Assembly (NCBI RefSeq): GCF_042665295.1
Contig: NZ_JBHTCO010000017.1
Span: 124,001 to 188,000 of the forward strand
Direction: 5' to 3'
DNA: 64,000 bases
Source of the DNA: Scopulibacillus_A cellulosilyticus
GTDB lineage: Bacteria > Bacillota > Bacilli > Bacillales > Sporolactobacillaceae
Shown here: positions 53,406 to 62,424 of the stretch, in pieces
Numbering within the stretch: position 1 is the stretch's first letter
How the letters are laid out: every line of letters begins with the position of its first letter
Made by a program: the position numbers and the translations under genes
Notes under the pieces: model-generated
Database searches by the model: none
What the model was told of the DNA's origin: nothing
Seen by the model: only the letters and a program-made list of their open reading frames with translations

Positions 53406-54239
53406 ATGCAGGCATCGGTTAAGCAAACAGCATCTTTAATTGATGATGCGGACTTTGAACATGTAATCAGGCCATACCTTAACCAATTGAAAAGTTATTG
53501 TCTTTCCCTGACAAAGTCATCATGGGACGGGGAAGATTTGTTTCAAGATACTTTAATAAAAGCGTTCAGTAAATGGAAAATGAAAAGCCAAGATATTTCA
53601 AAGGCTTATTTGTTCCGGATTGCTTCAAATACTTGGATAGATCATCATCGTAAACGGCAGCCTGATATAGATCATCACGCTGAATTAGCAAATATATCCC
53701 AAAGCGAAGCACAAGATAGGGCTGCGATTGAAGAAGTAATGGGAATTTTATTAAAAAGGCTTACGCCAAAGCAACGTATCGTTCTATTGCTCACAGAAGG
53801 GTTTAACTTTACTCATAAGGAAGTTGCGGAAATGATCGGCAGCAAGGAAGGGGCTGTCAGAGCTGTGCTCCATCGTGCACACAAGAAACTTCAATTGATT
53901 GATAAGAAAGATGATACCCATTCAATTTCTTATGATGATAATGAAGATGTTAAAACTTATGTTCAAACGTTTTACAGCGGCGCTCCCGAGCAGTTTGCGG
54001 CACTATACAAAAAGGAAACAACTATTGTGAACAGCATGAAAACAAAATCAACCTTTAATAATGGCATTATTAAAGGTATCGGCGGCAGTCATTCCGCTTA
54101 TTATCTTGTTCCGATAACACTCACCAATGGAAAAACGTTTGTTGTGCCATTTTACCAAACGGAAATCAATGTTTTGCTTGCGTGGATTGAAGAATATATG
54201 TCTCAAATACAAAAATCAGCGTTTTTAAGCGCTGCTTAA
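53406..54239 (+). CDS. ECF RNA polymerase sigma factor with C-terminal extension
   Basis: 277 residues, ATG behind AAAAGGAGGGG. Region 2: HVIRPYLNQLKSYCLSLTKSSWDGEDLFQDTLIKAFSKWKMKS; region 4: RLTPKQRIVLLLTEGFNFTHKEVAEMIGSKEGAVRAVLHRAHKKLQ. After about residue 185 there is a SnoaL/NTF2-like tail (VKTYVQTFYSGAPEQFAALYKKE ... YYLVPITLTNGKTFVVPFYQTEINVLLAWIEEY), as in sigma factors that carry their own regulatory domain in place of an anti-sigma protein; none is encoded nearby. It is followed 11 bp later by clpP, with the ribosome site in the gap, so the pair forms one operon. Confidence 0.85.
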   Translation: MQASVKQTASLIDDADFEHVIRPYLNQLKSYCLSLTKSSWDGEDLFQDTLIKAFSKWKMKSQDISKAYLFRIASNTWIDHHRKRQPDIDHHAELANISQSEAQDRAAIEEVMGILLKRLTPKQRIVLLLTEGFNFTHKEVAEMIGSKEGAVRAVLHRAHKKLQLIDKKDDTHSISYDDNEDVKTYVQTFYSGAPEQFAALYKKETTIVNSMKTKSTFNNGIIKGIGGSHSAYYLVPITLTNGKTFVVPFYQTEINVLLAWIEEYMSQIQKSAFLSAA

Positions 54240-54250
54240 GGAGTGGTCAT

Positions 54251-54835
54251 ATGTCAAATTTTATTCCTTATGTTATTGAACAATCAAATCGCGGTGAACG
54301 TTCATACGATATTTATTCCCGCCTGTTGAAAGATAGGGTCATTTTCGTCGGCACTGAAATTGAAGACAACATGGCTAACAGTATTGTCGCCCAGCTTCTA
54401 TTCCTTGCGGCTGAAGACCCGGATAAAGATATTTCAATTTACATTAACAGCCCGGGAGGATCAATCACATCCTGCTTTGCGATTTACGATACGATGAAAT
54501 ACATTAAACCGGATGTTCAGACCATTTGCACAGGGATGGCAGCATCAGCAGCATCAGTGCTGTTAACAGCCGGTACAAAAGGAAAACGCCTTGCACTGCC
54601 AAACAGCGAAGTCATGATTCATCAACCTCTGGGAGGAGCCAAAGGGCAAGCAACTGATATCGAAATCAGCGCCCGGCGCATTTTAAAGCTTAAAAAGAAA
54701 ATCAATGGCATTATCTCAGAAACAACGGGTCAACCGATTGAAAAAGTTGATAAGGATACAGACCGCGACTACTTTATGACAGCTGAAGAAGCAATGGAAT
54801 ATGGCTTAGTTGATAAAATTATTGAAAGAATCTGA
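54251..54835 (+). CDS. clpP: ATP-dependent Clp protease proteolytic subunit, paralogue
   Basis: 194 residues, ATG behind AAGGAGTGG. ClpP catalytic Ser in CTGMAASAASVLLTAG, His in NSEVMIHQPLGG and Asp in DKDTDRDYFMTAEEA. Bacillus species have a main clpP next to other housekeeping genes; this copy is joined to an ECF sigma gene, the context of the secondary ClpP. It probably forms a stress- or growth-phase-specific ClpP tetradecamer. Confidence 0.93.
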   Translation: MSNFIPYVIEQSNRGERSYDIYSRLLKDRVIFVGTEIEDNMANSIVAQLLFLAAEDPDKDISIYINSPGGSITSCFAIYDTMKYIKPDVQTICTGMAASAASVLLTAGTKGKRLALPNSEVMIHQPLGGAKGQATDIEISARRILKLKKKINGIISETTGQPIEKVDKDTDRDYFMTAEEAMEYGLVDKIIERI

Positions 54836-54925
54836 AGGTAAATGTTTAGCGGCGCTTGCGTCATTTAACCGGTTTTTAAAATTTGGTCCATTTATAATAT
54901 AAAAAAGAATAGGCCAGTGAAATTG

Positions 54926-54971
54926 AACTGTACCCCAATTATTAAAGACAAAAATAATTGGAGGTACAGTT
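54926..54971 (+). other. Strong 46-nt hairpin, possible IS end or terminator
   Basis: Arms AACTGTACCCCAATTATT and AATAATTGGAGGTACAGTT pair over 18 of 19 positions, followed by TTTTTT. The AACTGTACC motif resembles termini seen around IS3-like elements in Bacillus. It may equally serve as the clpP terminator. Confidence 0.5.
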
Positions 54972-55090
54972 TTTTTATAAAATTTGGATTGAACATGGTT
55001 GTTCTAAGTTCATTTGGGACTTCTAGATGAAATTATTTTTTTATATATGAAAAAAGGGGCGCCTCACACTTTTGGGCCCATTATCGATAT

Positions 55091-55260
55091 ACTGGTGGAG
55101 CAGCCTTTGCCATGTTTAAACCTTTTCAAAAGGGAGATTTGCTTCCTTATATTTACGAGCCGGAAGGAAGGGTTCATTTTGCAGGTGAACATACTTCAAC
55201 GACGCCTGCATGGATACAAGGAGCTATAGAATCAGGGCATAAGGGTTGCCCATGAAGTAA
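55091..55260 (+). pseudogene. Flavin monoamine oxidase, C-terminal relic
   Basis: One frame reads TGGAAFAMFKPFQKGDLLPY, then EPEGRVHFAGEHTSTTPAW and IQGAIESG, the FAD-binding C-terminus of flavin monoamine oxidases. After a frameshift near 55240 it continues RVAHEVN. No upstream part remains. The following 55261-55470 is empty of recognisable features. Confidence 0.75.
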
Positions 55261-55469
55261 ATGATATACCAGGATCGAATGGATTAAGTTAAGCTGATTT
55301 TCTCGGGTAATTGGTTGTTTTAGTAATGCTTTAAACATTTAATCTGCTGATATACAAACAAAAAATTTTAAAAACAACTTTATTAATCAAAGGCGAATGC
55401 TTTTACATAGAACCTTTTTATAAGAAATATTAAGAATTCCTAATAACTAATCCTTATACTGCAATACAA

Positions 55470-55516
55470 GGTAAAAAGCTGTTCCCTTAATAGGAAAGGA
55501 GAACAGCTTTTTGTTA
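55470..55516 (-). terminator. Terminator of the second DUF3231 gene
   Basis: AAAAAGCTGTTC / GAACAGCTTTTT inverted repeat with a loop of about 16 nt overlapping the stop codon region; symmetrical, T-run on both strands. Confidence 0.75.
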
Positions 55517-56530
55517 TTCTTCCTTCTTTTTGGCTAATTTTGTTCTATCTTTAGTTCCTGGAGGTTGCTCCAGCCATTGGTTTTTAATCATAATATCTGC
55601 GCCGTCTTTAGCAAATTGTCCAATCTCTAATGATAATCGTTCATAATTCAATACTAGATCGCTTCGTTGGCTGGCAGCACCGGCAGTCGCATAATTCCCC
55701 ATACCAGCGGCGCTTACTAAGCTCATATGAAACATCATTAGTTTATCTGAAAATGTACGGGTAGTTGAATGACTGACACTGACATCTGGTAATCGAGGTG
55801 TTGCAATATCATTGTCAAGCAAGACTTGAGAAAATATCTTAATATGTTTGTTTGAAATATCTTTTCCTCTTAACATATAATTTTGAATATCCTTAGATGG
55901 GGAGGTTTGCGCAAATGCAAGGCATAGTTGAACACCCATGGAATTTGTTAGAATATTCATATATAAGTGGGACATTTCTACTGCATTTAATGGCCGTTTG
56001 CTGCTAAAGGGATTCAATCCACTTAAATATTTTTTACTGTCTACATAGTCTGTTTCTTTTGGAACTTCAATATAGGGATGTCTAGCATTCATTCCTTTTA
56101 AAAGGGCAATTTTAGTTGATTGATTATAAAGTGTAGATGTATCAATTAATAATTGGGTAATAAAATTTCTGATATCTTCTCTTGTACTCATTGCGAGTGT
56201 TCCAGCATATGTAATCAATCCCACTCTTGCCATATGATTGATATATGTTAAACAGAAAAAGTCAGAAAAAAGCCAAGGCGCATCCATGTTCACGTCTTGT
56301 TCAGTAAAACCATTGGGGATGGCATACTGTTCTTGTTCAAAAATGGCAAGTAATTGATCCAAAGCATCAGTTGTTATATCATAAGCAAATTGAACAGCAG
56401 GTTTTATATCTGTGTCTTGAATATCTTTAAGCATAAATCCCAAGATACATTTAGACATCGTACTATTCATATAAGCCGTCCAAAGTACACCAATTTCACT
56501 CGATGTTAGGTGAGGTTTATTTTCATCCAT
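55514..56530 (-). CDS. DUF3231 family protein, paralogue 2
   Basis: 338 residues, ATG behind TTGGAGG. Same architecture as the protein at 31880-32890: LTSSEIGVLWTAYMNSTMSKCIL, YAIPNGFTEQDVNMDAPWLFSDFF, RPLNAVEMSHLYMNILTNSMGVQLCLAFAQ and the C-terminal DGADIMIKNQWLEQPPGT. The two are clearly paralogues but divergent. Function unknown; family typical of spore-forming Bacillales. Confidence 0.83.
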   Translation of the reverse strand: MDENKPHLTSSEIGVLWTAYMNSTMSKCILGFMLKDIQDTDIKPAVQFAYDITTDALDQLLAIFEQEQYAIPNGFTEQDVNMDAPWLFSDFFCLTYINHMARVGLITYAGTLAMSTREDIRNFITQLLIDTSTLYNQSTKIALLKGMNARHPYIEVPKETDYVDSKKYLSGLNPFSSKRPLNAVEMSHLYMNILTNSMGVQLCLAFAQTSPSKDIQNYMLRGKDISNKHIKIFSQVLLDNDIATPRLPDVSVSHSTTRTFSDKLMMFHMSLVSAAGMGNYATAGAASQRSDLVLNYERLSLEIGQFAKDGADIMIKNQWLEQPPGTKDRTKLAKKKEE

Positions 56531-56712
56531 AATGTTACCTCCAATTTTCTAAAAGATATTGATGTCTTCTATTTTTTTGTTTTTTTTAGGAAATTATCCT
56601 CAAAAAATTACTTAAGATTTTTAAGGTCCTTTACACAAATAAAACAAATCCCTTAGCGGCAATTTTGTTCGTTATGAGACTTATTATGGGGATGGATACC
56701 TTGACTGTTACA

Positions 56713-56756
56713 AAAAGCCAGTTGGATACCTAAGACAGTGTATCCAGCTGGCTTTT
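56713..56756. terminator. Orphan terminator
   Basis: Near-perfect 17-bp inverted repeat starting AAAAGCCAGTTGGATAC, then TTTTAATTT. No gene precedes it on the plus strand; a lost gene is likely. The rest of 56531-56854 is otherwise empty. Confidence 0.65.
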
Positions 56757-56854
56757 AATTTTGAAATAAACTCACCAATATATGAATTCGCCTTTATAGG
56801 CTCGTTATACTCTGTTCATTAAAATTTTGTACATTAGTCATTTACTCACTCCTT

Positions 56855-57250
56855 CTAACTGAAGTTTTCTAGTGCTTCTAAATTATAAATAACAATATGA
56901 TGATGGTTTATTTTTAAAAGGTTTCCTTTTTTTAATCGGTTTAGAACGCGATTAATTGTTTCACGAGTAGAACCAACCATATTTGCAAAATCTTTATTTG
57001 TCAGGGGTATATCAATATGAATGCCGTCATCGCATTTTTTACCAGATTCACTCGCGAGACGGATTAAAGCCCGAATAATACGATGCTGGACATCCTGTGA
57101 AATCAATTCTTGTACACGATCCATTAACATGGCCATTTTCTGACCCATGATTTTCATGATTTTTACAGCAATCTGCGGTTGATCCATAAGCAGCCGTTCA
57201 AAATCATTAATACGAATCGTCAACAACGTTGCATTTTCAAGGACATATCT
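56855..57250 (-). pseudogene. Crp/Fnr-family regulator, C-terminal half
   Basis: The sequence YVLENATLLTIRINDFERLL, the dimerisation helix MGQKMAMLMDRVQELISQDVQHRIIRALIRLAS and the winged helix PLTNKDFANMVGSTRETINRVLNRLKKGNLL are typical of Crp/Fnr regulators. About the first 100 residues (most of the effector domain) are missing. At about 57230-57250 the gene merges in another frame with the start of a ferredoxin gene, so a deletion has joined the two. The available ATG at 57268 lies inside ferredoxin sequence. A functional HTH-only protein is conceivable but unlikely. Confidence 0.82.
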
Positions 57251-57339
57251 TTTCCTTCGCAAATGCAATCAACGGGGCAAACTTCTACACATTCAGCCGC
57301 TTTTTCTCCGATGCAAGGAGAGGTAATAACAAATGCCAT
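57225..57339 (-). pseudogene. 4Fe-4S ferredoxin, 5' fragment
   Basis: From ATG 57339 (ribosome site AAAGGAGATGA) the minus strand reads MAFVITSPCIGEKAAECVEV, then CPVDCICEGKD, the N-terminal half of a Bacillus-type ferredoxin with the cysteines of the cluster-binding region. After that it runs into Crp/Fnr sequence and stops at 39 codons. The second half, with the remaining cysteines, is gone. Confidence 0.82.
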
Positions 57340-57437
57340 TTTTAATCATCTCCTTTTATTGATTGTCGTTTGGCAGCCTAAATTTTTATAATGTGTGCAT
57401 TTATAAATCCATTATAAAAAATTTTAAATACTGCTAA

Positions 57438-57453
57438 GGTGATTTGTATCACA
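57438..57453. promoter_or_regulatory. Crp/Fnr-type binding site
   Basis: GGTGATTTGTATCACA; on the other strand TGTGA-N6-TCACC, one mismatch from the FNR/CRP consensus. It lies 99 bp upstream of the ferredoxin start. Confidence 0.5.
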
Positions 57454-57501
57454 CTAAGAAAATGTATTATTCGGTAAAAGCAGCGTAAGAAAAAAGTAAA
57501 A

Positions 57502-57541
57502 CCGATTTTCTAAAAATAAAAATAAGAAAATCGGTTTCTTA
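57502..57541 (-). terminator. Terminator of the YfmQ-like gene
   Basis: Stem AAACCGATTTTCT / AGAAAATCGGTTT with an A-rich loop; on the minus strand it is followed by T-rich sequence. Confidence 0.65.
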
Positions 57542-57573
57542 ATTAAATTGGTTGGTTTTTTTAATAATCAAGG

Positions 57574-58020
57574 TTAGGCTCCTTCTACTAACATAGAACG
57601 CTTTTGTAAACCTTCAGAAAGAAGGGAATATGCGGTGACCTTTTTCTTGTACTGTTTGATGACATCAACGTGATCGTTGTAACTGTATATAAATAATTTA
57701 ACATTGTTTTTGTCTTTCTTAGTAGTTATATTAATGACCAATGGAGTCTTACCGTTATTTGGATGCAAATAATATTGTTCGTTTCCCGGGTGTATATAAT
57801 ATCTTTTTAAAAATATTCCTTTATTAAAATTATTGATAACTTGAACTTTATCTTTACCTTCCAACCGTTTTTCATTGATTGTTACAATGGTATTTGATTC
57901 ACTGATTTTGGGATGTAATGCAAATTTGTTGGTAGCCCATTTCGCAACAGATGATGGAAGACACGACGCTATTATTTTTACAGAACCCATAAGAATTATT
58001 GCAAGCACAATCCATGTCAT
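57574..58020 (-). CDS. YfmQ-like protein
   Basis: 148 residues, ATG behind GGGAGATGA. One N-terminal membrane helix (MTWIVLAIILMGSVKIIASCLP), then a soluble part with KRYYIHPGNEQYYLHPNNGKTPLVI and FIYSYNDHVDVIKQYKKKVTAYSL, which matches what I know of Bacillus YfmQ. Function unknown; membrane-anchored with the C-terminal part probably outside or at the membrane face. Confidence 0.78.
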   Translation of the reverse strand: MTWIVLAIILMGSVKIIASCLPSSVAKWATNKFALHPKISESNTIVTINEKRLEGKDKVQVINNFNKGIFLKRYYIHPGNEQYYLHPNNGKTPLVINITTKKDKNNVKLFIYSYNDHVDVIKQYKKKVTAYSLLSEGLQKRSMLVEGA

Positions 58021-58270
58021 GGTTTATCATCTCCCATTTATTTACACATATATTTTATCATAGGGATGACAGCTTGTTTTTGTAGATTATGTGAAATAAA
58101 TAACCGGAAAAAGATGAATATGAAGATATGTTTTAAAGTGTCATTGTTTTAGTTTGAATTGGTGAAATATGGGCGATGTTCAATAAATATCAATTGAGAA
58201 ATATCGTTTCATCTGTCAATATAGATTTACCGGTTATTGGATAACAAAAGCAGGAAATGGAGAGGTAATA

Positions 58271-58951
58271 TTGAAAAGGTACCGAACTATATTATTTGAT
58301 GTTGATGATACACTACTAGATTTTCGCGAAGCAGAAAGGAAAGCTTTGCGCTTGCTTTTCAAGGAAAACAACTTTCTTTTAACCAATGAAATCGAAGCAC
58401 ATTATAAAAAAATAAATCAAGATCTCTGGAAGGCTTTTGAAAAAGGAAAAGTAAGTCGAGATGAGGTCGTGAATACTCGCTTTTCGATTTTTTTCAAGGC
58501 ATATAATCGGGAGGTTGATGGCGTTTTACTGGAAAAGAGCTATCGCAGGATACTTGGAAAAGGGAACCCAGCTTGTTAATGGTGCCCTTAAAGTGATAAC
58601 AAATCTGCAAAATCAATATGACATATATATTGTTACGAATGGTGTTTCCGAGACTCAGTATAAACGTTTACGTACTTCAGGGTTAATATCCGTTATTTAA
58701 AGATATTTTTGTTTCAGGTTTTCAGAAGCCAATGAAGGAGTTTTTTTGATTATGTATTTGCAAAAATCCCCAATTTTGAAGTGAATCAAGCTTTAATTAT
58801 CGGAGATTCCTAAAGTTCAGATATTAAAGGCGGACAGTTGGCCGGAATAGACACATGTTGGTTTAATCCTGAAAAGAAGCCTAATAGCACCGATATTGTT
58901 CCAATTTATGAGATTCAAAAACTCGATGACCTTTTCCGAATATTAACCTAA
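58271..58951 (+). pseudogene. yfnB: HAD-family hydrolase YfnB, multiply broken
   Basis: TTG start, then KRYRTILFDVDDTLLDFREAERKALRLLF, the HAD nucleophile motif DVDDT. The frame shifts near 58550 (continuing YLEKGTQLVNGALKV and YDIYIVTNGVSETQYKRLR, motif II), shifts again near 58690 (LFKDIFVSGFQKPMKE), and has an in-frame stop in motif IV where IIGDS is followed by TAA. The end LAGIDTCWFNPEKKPN and IYEIQKLDDL matches YfnB. At least three lesions show it is dead. The intact family (YjjG/YfnB) dephosphorylates non-canonical nucleotides. Confidence 0.88.
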
Positions 58952-59162
58952 AAGTAAATTCGGCAACTCTATTAATGAGTACGTTACATGAATCGTTAAA
59001 GTGCAATGATCATGGGGTTTTTTGTACCAAGATCTCTTAACATTGTAAATTAGCGTTTTGCTAATGGTACCCATTTAAAAAAGTAGCGAATAAACTTTTG
59101 AGATTAACTTGATATTTTCTTTTGCAGTTAGTGAACACCAACATTTGTTGAATCTATTCTTT

Positions 59163-59193
59163 AAAAAAAAGCGTGGCAGCTTGCTACGCTTTA
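59163..59193 (-). terminator. Terminator of the yolD relic
   Basis: Stem GCGTGGCA / TGCTACGC (one G-T pair), loop 3 nt; the minus strand continues with eight T residues. Confidence 0.75.
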
Positions 59194-59218
59194 TTTATTC
59201 CCTTTTAACGATAAAAGA

Positions 59219-59563
59219 TCAGATTATCTCTGCACCAACAATATCATTTATGGATATGCTGATTTTTCTATTATTTGCTGTAGCATCTAATTTCTTATTA
59301 AACAGATCTATTTTATTTACGCAACATGTGTAAAGATGAATTTTGTTATCTTTATAAACAGATAAATTAATTGGCGTGTAATGCTCTAAAGATGTTGTTA
59401 TAACTTCATTAATTCGATTCCATTCTTGTTCATCAATAATAGGTTTAGGGATGTCATTTTTACTTTTTTGATGCTCGATTAATTTTTCAATATGTTCGGG
59501 CAGCATCATCCGACTTGACTCCCATCTTAGATTCTAGCCAGGTGTTAGCTTATTGTATCTCAT
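59219..59563 (-). pseudogene. YolD-like protein with early stop codon
   Basis: The family start MRYNKLTPG is encoded from ATG 59563, then codon 10 is TAG (59534-59536), and the frame goes on NLRWESSRMMLPEHIEKLIEHQ through the rest of YolD to 59219. The intact tail of 96 residues could be made only from internal ATG 59509. YolD-like proteins accompany the Y-family polymerase UvrX in SOS-induced operons, as here. Confidence 0.8.
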
Positions 59564-59568
59564 TTTTA

Positions 59569-59798
59569 ATGCCCCCCCGATTTTCTTTACTCTGTCAAAC
59601 GCTTGACCTGCCTTCGGCTAAAGAAGTTGCTCTTTCAATAGCTGTGGAGCCATACTTGTTATAAATTTTGTCTAAAACTTTATTGAGTTGCTCTTTTTCA
59701 ATGTAAGGATCAAACAAATCAAGTTGAAAATTATTAGCCACCTGAATTGAGGCATAATACGATTGGATGTCTGCATGTAAAATAACATTATCCCTCAT
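59569..59798 (-). pseudogene. Y-family DNA polymerase UvrX with large internal deletion
   Basis: The start MRDNVILHADIQSYYASIQVA retains the first catalytic Asp region of UvrX/DinB polymerases, then jumps directly to the C-terminal LDLFDPYIEKEQLNKVLDKIYNKYGSTAIERATSL. About 330 residues are missing. After a frameshift the last residues RVKKIGGH-stop lead into yolD. The SOS-type boxes upstream remain. Confidence 0.8.
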
Positions 59799-59822
59799 TG
59801 TAGATCCCTACCTCCTAAAAAC

Positions 59823-59865
59823 AGAACATATTTTCGTATCTATAGTATATACGAAAATATGTTCG
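59823..59865. promoter_or_regulatory. Paired LexA/DinR (SOS) boxes
   Basis: AGAACATATTTTCG (59823-59836) and CGAAAATATGTTCG (59852-59865) are mirror copies, each one or two bases from the Bacillus SOS consensus CGAAC-N4-GTTCG. Located upstream of the uvrX relic on the minus strand. Confidence 0.7.
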
Positions 59866-60127
59866 TTAAGTACTGGGAAATTGTTCATTTATCTCGGTGA
59901 CAATGATTAGAGGAAATCTCTTATTAAGGTTAAGCTGCATAGGGCTTTTAGTGTTTCGTGATAATAAAGTCGTTTAAAAAATAATAAAGTCATTTAAAAC
60001 TAAAGCGTCAGTTATACTATTCAACAAACAGCCATTTAATTGCATTAGACTTTCAAGGGAAATTAGCTATTTATCAAGGATTATTTGTAGTGGTTGGAGA
60101 AATTAATAGCAACTGGGGGTGGTAAGA
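59866..60127. other. Intergenic region with short direct repeat
   Basis: Contains two tandem copies of an ATAATAAAGTC-TTTAAAA unit around 59963-60000; otherwise nothing recognised. Confidence 0.4.
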
Positions 60128-60478
60128 ATGAAGGTTAAACGAATTGTTGCCAATGTGGAAACACAGGATATTACCAAAGCTAGGAACTTCTACGATTAAG
60201 TACTTGGACTTGATCAATTAATGAATCTGGATTTTATTGCAACCTACGGCTCGCATGAGAAAATTGAGACTCAAATTAGCTTTCTCTCACAGGGAGGTTC
60301 TGGAACACCTGTGCCTGATCTGTCAATTGAAGTAGATAATCTTGATGAAGCGTTAACCCGCATAAAAGAAGCAGGGATTCCAATTGAGTATGGACCAGCT
60401 GAGGAGCCATGGGGAGTTCGGCGATTTTATGTAAGGGATCCATTTGGGCAACTTATCAATATTCTTACCCATCTGTAA
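60128..60478 (+). pseudogene. VOC/glyoxalase-family protein with nonsense codon
   Basis: ATG 60128 begins MKVKRIVANVETQDITKARNFYD, then TAA (60197-60199) where a Lys codon is expected, and the frame goes on VLGLDQLMNLDFIATYGSH to a complete C-terminus RRFYVRDPFGQLINILTHL. A single A-to-T change explains the break. The family comprises glyoxalases, bleomycin-type resistance proteins and dioxygenases; the exact role is unknown. Confidence 0.82.
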
Positions 60479-60967
60479 ATGAATGAGTTAACAAGTGTGT
60501 TTAAGAAGAGCGGTATTAAAGTATAAGATTTTCTACAATCAGTGCGATTGTGGAACAACCCATCAATTCAAACGACATTATTGTTACATCTATGAGTTGT
60601 TATTAAGCAATTGCACTAAAAATTAAACAACTTTTATTTTCATTACAGATTTAGAGCCTTTTTATGACTATAATAGTGAATTATTTTTCCCTCTAATATA
60701 AGAGTTTTTAAGAGAATTCAGAGCCCCCTCATATTTTCTGAGGAGGTTTTTTTGACAGGATCCATCATTGAAAAGTACTTTTAGTAATTATAAGATAAGA
60801 AAATTTATCGAAGGTGCCAAATAAAGAAGGACATTCTACCTATTTATGATGAAATTAATAGCAATCACACCATTATAGGGGGGGATGTCAGAACCTGCGT
60901 TTGGATTGTATATAGATTAAATTAATAAGATTCAGGAAAAATTAACTTTATTGAGGGAGGTAAAGTT
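60479..60967. other. Intergenic region with orphan terminator
   Basis: A stem CCCCTCA / TGAGGAGG with TTTTTTT lies at about 60723-60752, serving no adjacent gene. A ribosome site GGGAGG precedes the next gene. Nothing else recognised. Confidence 0.5.
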
Positions 60968-62152
60968 ATGTTGCAAGAACTCGCACAAAAAATTGCAGTA
61001 TCAACTAGTGAAATTATTGGTCATGATGTCATTATAACGGATGAAAAATCCATAATTATTGGCGCGAGCGATGTTTCCAGATTAGGTGAATACCATGAAG
61101 CATCTGTAAAAATTATCGCTACAGGAAAGCCGAACCCTGATAATTTAAATATAAAAGGAATGAAAGGAACAAAGCCTGGTATCGCCCTTACAATTGATAT
61201 TTTTGGTAAGACAATTGGGACATTTGGAATTTCTGGAGAAAGGAAAGATGTAAAGAAATTTGCTGATCTTGTCAAAAAATATATGGAAATTATTCTTTAT
61301 CAAGAAGTTCAAATGAGATCTACAGTTTTACGTGAGAGAGCACTTAGAAATTTGATTCAAGAAATTTCCACATTCAATCCTCAAATAAGCGATGAGTCAC
61401 TACTAATTACAAGGGCTAACGAGCTAGGATATGACTTAAAACCCCCTTATATTGCAATTGTCATCAAAATTATCTCCATGGAAGACCTTGAAAAGCCAAA
61501 TAAATATGAGGCGGATGAGGAGCAATTTGCGAATATTAAAATGCATGCTATAAAATCCGATGTTCAAAATATCATAGAAAATTACTTTAGTTCAACTAAT
61601 GAAATAATTGTTCCTTTGGGTAATGATAATTATGTTATTTTACATCACCTAAATTCAAAAAAGCAAATACCAGATGTTAAAAATAGATGTTTAAAGATAA
61701 TCGATAGATATAGAAAGAATGATATATTAGTTCGCATTGGAATGGGGTTAATTGCTAACAATGTTTACGAGTTAGGTCAGTCCTATAAAGATGCTTGGCG
61801 AGCAATAGAAATAGGGAATAAGTTAGAAAATCCACCGAACTTATTAAATATTCATGATTTATTTTTAGAAGATTTTGTTTCAAATATACAGCTGGATATA
61901 TCTAAACGTTATATATCCCATATATTAAAAAAATTAAAGGATCAGCCTGATTGGAAAGAATTATCTAGAACTATCTATGCATGGGCGGAGTCAGGTTTTA
62001 ATCAGATGAGGGCTTCTAAGGCGTTGTATATTCATAGAAATACCTTAAATTATCGCCTAGATAAAATACAAAGAATTACAGGAATAGATCTTAAAGATTA
62101 TAAAAAAACGTTTATGCTTTATTTAGCTGTTTTAATGACTAATATGTGTTGA
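60968..62152 (+). CDS. CdaR-type sugar diacid regulator
   Basis: 394 residues, ATG behind GAGGGAGG. The N-terminal sugar-diacid recognition domain (LQELAQKIAVSTSEIIGHDVIITDEKSIIIGASDVSRLGEYH) is followed by a GGDEF-like middle part and the C-terminal PucR-type HTH (TIYAWAESGFNQMRASKALYIHRNTLNYRLDKIQRITGIDLKDYKKTFMLYLAV). CdaR activates uptake and use of glucarate, galactarate or glycerate. The symporter downstream is a likely target. Confidence 0.9.
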   Translation: MLQELAQKIAVSTSEIIGHDVIITDEKSIIIGASDVSRLGEYHEASVKIIATGKPNPDNLNIKGMKGTKPGIALTIDIFGKTIGTFGISGERKDVKKFADLVKKYMEIILYQEVQMRSTVLRERALRNLIQEISTFNPQISDESLLITRANELGYDLKPPYIAIVIKIISMEDLEKPNKYEADEEQFANIKMHAIKSDVQNIIENYFSSTNEIIVPLGNDNYVILHHLNSKKQIPDVKNRCLKIIDRYRKNDILVRIGMGLIANNVYELGQSYKDAWRAIEIGNKLENPPNLLNIHDLFLEDFVSNIQLDISKRYISHILKKLKDQPDWKELSRTIYAWAESGFNQMRASKALYIHRNTLNYRLDKIQRITGIDLKDYKKTFMLYLAVLMTNMC

Positions 62153-62424
62153 AATACAAATTAGAAATATTTATAAAGTTTCTTTAAGTTAAAGGTTAGA
62201 TCCGCTTTTTGAAAAAAAGGAAACCAATGAAAATATTATTGGTTGAACCCACCGTTCTGCTTTATGCAAAAAGCAAGAAATATTAACTAATTATTCTTTA
62301 AATTTTAGTCAACTTTCATAATGAGTTTATATATCCGCAATTATACAATTAATACAGAGAAACAAAGTGAATTCCAATTACGCGCGTTGTCATCGTGTAT
62401 TCCTAAATATGAGGAGGGAAAAGG

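Noticed and set aside
55014..55229. 71-codon plus-strand frame
   Set aside because: It is an alternative frame over the monoamine oxidase relic, whose homology is in another frame.
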